Source: an uncultured Sutterella sp.
Lineage (GTDB): Bacteria; Pseudomonadota; Gammaproteobacteria; Burkholderiales; Burkholderiaceae_F
Length of the DNA stretch: 6,940 nucleotides
Reading direction: 5' to 3'
Assembly: GCA_902493085.1 (NCBI GenBank)
Contig: CABUOH010000059.1
Span: forward strand, 1-6,940
Shown: positions 5,787-6,940 of the stretch, piece after piece
How positions within the stretch are numbered: position 1 is the stretch's first letter
Layout of the letters: each line of letters starts with the position of its first letter
Position numbers and translations under genes: made by a program
The notes under the pieces: model-generated
What the model was told of the DNA's origin: nothing
Seen by the model: the letters and a program-made list of their open reading frames with translations, nothing else
Database searches by the model: none

Positions 5787-6455
5787 ATGTTCAAGCTTTT
5801 CCGCATCATCCTCCGCCGCGACCTGATGCTCGCCTTCCGACGCAAGTCGGACCTCGCTCAGGTGATCTTCTTCTTTGCGGTCGTCGTGACGCTCGTGCCG
5901 CTCGGCGTGGGCGCAGAAACCAACATCCTCCGCGCGATTGCGCCGGGCGTGGTGTGGGTTGCGGCGCTTCTCGCGGCGCTCCTCTCCCTGCCTCGCATGT
6001 TCGAGGCCGATCATGCCGACGGCACGCTCGAGCAGATGCTCGTCACGGCGGAGCCCCTTCCGGTCGTGGTGGTCGCCAAGGTCTTTGCGCACTGGCTCGT
6101 CACGGGCGTTCCCATGACGATCTTTGCCGCGGTCTTCGGCATTCTCTTCGACCTGCCGCTCGACGTGACCCTTGTGATGGTCGCGAGCCTCTTCCTCGGC
6201 ACGCCGGTCCTCTCCCTCGTGGGAGCCGTGGGCGCCGCACTCACGCTCGGCCTTCGCGGAGGCGGCGTGCTCACGAGCCTGCTCGTGCTTCCGCTCTACA
6301 TTCCCGTCCTCATCTTCGGCGCGGGCGCCAGCCAGGCGGTCGCCGTCTCGATGAGCCCCGCCGCGCACTTCATGATCGTGGGCGGCCTGACGCTGCTGAG
6401 CCTTGCGCTCGCCCCGATGGCGGTGTCCGCCGCGCTTCGCATCGCCGAGAGCTGA
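5787..6455 (+). CDS. ccmB: Cytochrome c maturation permease CcmB
   Basis: A 222-residue integral membrane protein (E. coli CcmB is 220), partner of the CcmA ATPase. The first 25 residues are basic and cytoplasmic (RIILRRDLMLAFRRKSDLAQ), followed by about six hydrophobic helices. Segments typical of the family are APGVVWVAALLAALLSL, the DGTLEQML loop, AKVFAHWLVTGVP, LFLGTPVLSLVGAVGAALT, and LRGGGVL.SLLVLPLYIPVLIF; the protein ends AALRIAES, close to the AALRI ending of the E. coli protein. ATG 5787 has AAGGAG at 5771-5776, partly overlapping the ccmA stop, 10 bases upstream. Gene order ccmA-ccmB-ccmC is the standard one. Once thought to be a heme exporter with CcmA, it is now seen as part of the CcmE release complex. 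Confidence 0.95.
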   Translation: MFKLFRIILRRDLMLAFRRKSDLAQVIFFFAVVVTLVPLGVGAETNILRAIAPGVVWVAALLAALLSLPRMFEADHADGTLEQMLVTAEPLPVVVVAKVFAHWLVTGVPMTIFAAVFGILFDLPLDVTLVMVASLFLGTPVLSLVGAVGAALTLGLRGGGVLTSLLVLPLYIPVLIFGAGASQAVAVSMSPAAHFMIVGGLTLLSLALAPMAVSAALRIAES

Positions 6456-6507
6456 TGCGGACATTGATGGAACGCTTTTTGAAAATACCTTCGGAGACCT
6501 GATCAAG

Positions 6508-6940
6508 ATGAGCCTATCCGATCCTCAAAACTTCTACCGCCTCGCAGGCAAGGTCATCCCGTGGATTCTCGGGCTGGCGCTCGTGCTCTTCGTCGCGGGC
6601 TTTTATCTGGGCTTCTTCGTCTGCCCGGTTGATGCTCGCCAGGGCAACTCCTACCGCATCATCTTCATCCATGTGTCGGCGGCCTGGCTCTCGATGCTGC
6701 TTTACGTGCTCATGGCCGTCTTCAGCGCTCTCGGCCTCTGGCGAAACAACAGGATCTGCTTCATGCTCGCGCAGGCGATGGCGCCCACGGGCGCTCTGAT
6801 GGCCTTCATCGCGCTCTTCTCGGGCGCCTTCTGGGGCCGTCCGACCTGGGGCACGTACTGGGTGTGGGACGCTCGCCTGACGTCGGAGCTCATCCTCTTC
6901 TTCCTCTACCTCGGCTTCATCGCGCTGCACTCCGCCATTG
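6508..6940 (+). CDS. ccmC: Heme-handling protein CcmC, N-terminal part (runs off the window)
   Basis: The first 144 residues of CcmC (E. coli CcmC is 245), an inner-membrane protein that attaches heme to CcmE on the periplasmic side. After a polar N-terminus (MSLSDPQNFYRLAGKVIPW) comes a first membrane helix, then the conserved QGNSYRIIFIHV segment, whose His55 corresponds to the first conserved heme-ligand histidine. The WWD heme-binding motif appears as WGTYWVWDARLTSE from Trp114 to about Glu127, so the hallmark of the family is present. The second conserved histidine would lie beyond the window. ATG 6508 is set by homology; GGAG at 6493-6496 is 11 bases upstream, a rather long spacing. It begins 52 bases after the ccmB stop and belongs to the same operon. 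The frame is open to the last base. Confidence 0.94.
   Translation, partial: MSLSDPQNFYRLAGKVIPWILGLALVLFVAGFYLGFFVCPVDARQGNSYRIIFIHVSAAWLSMLLYVLMAVFSALGLWRNNRICFMLAQAMAPTGALMAFIALFSGAFWGRPTWGTYWVWDARLTSELILFFLYLGFIALHSAI

Noticed and set aside
1..6940. Mobile element, CRISPR array, toxin-antitoxin or defence system
   Set aside because: All recognised genes belong to nickel import or cytochrome c maturation. I saw no transposase, spaced direct repeats, terminal inverted repeats or target duplications.

Overview
The window looks like chromosomal DNA of a Gram-negative proteobacterium with high G+C content (most third codon positions are G or C). Two systems point to this: a NikABCDE-type nickel ABC importer with a periplasmic binding protein, and System I cytochrome c maturation (ccmABC), both similar along their length to the E. 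coli proteins. A betaproteobacterium, perhaps Sutterella-like, is my guess from overall character only; there is no rRNA or other taxonomic marker here.

Positions 2-4125 (+) hold a tightly packed nickel-uptake operon. It begins inside nikA (binding protein, C-terminal half), followed by nikB and nikC (permeases) and an ATPase region in which NikD and NikE are encoded as one fused protein. The genes abut or overlap by 4 bases (TAA-ATG, ATGA, ATGA). The NikE half is broken by a net +1 frameshift at about 3547-3552, just after its Walker A motif. As written, the operon encodes an intact NikD ATPase but a split NikE.

Positions 4126-4218 are a short gap between converging genes. It holds a hairpin that overlaps the nikE stop codon and a good intrinsic terminator for the gene on the other strand. 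That gene (4219-4626, -) encodes a 135-residue lipoprotein that I do not recognise.

Positions 4627-5064 are non-coding as far as I can see. They separate the divergent lipoprotein and ccm genes and hold several small hairpins and an AT-rich stretch with a 13-bp palindrome upstream of ccmA.

Positions 5065-6940 (+) are the start of a cytochrome c maturation operon: ccmA (ATPase), ccmB (permease) and ccmC (heme-handling WWD-domain protein, cut off by the window end). CcmA and CcmB form the ATP-driven complex that, with CcmC, loads and releases heme-CcmE in the periplasm. Nickel import and c-type cytochrome assembly would suit anaerobic or microaerobic respiration with nickel enzymes such as hydrogenase, but no such enzyme is in the window.

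I found no mobile element, CRISPR array, tRNA or rRNA, and no clear sign of an undescribed system. The most notable point is the broken NikD-NikE fusion.
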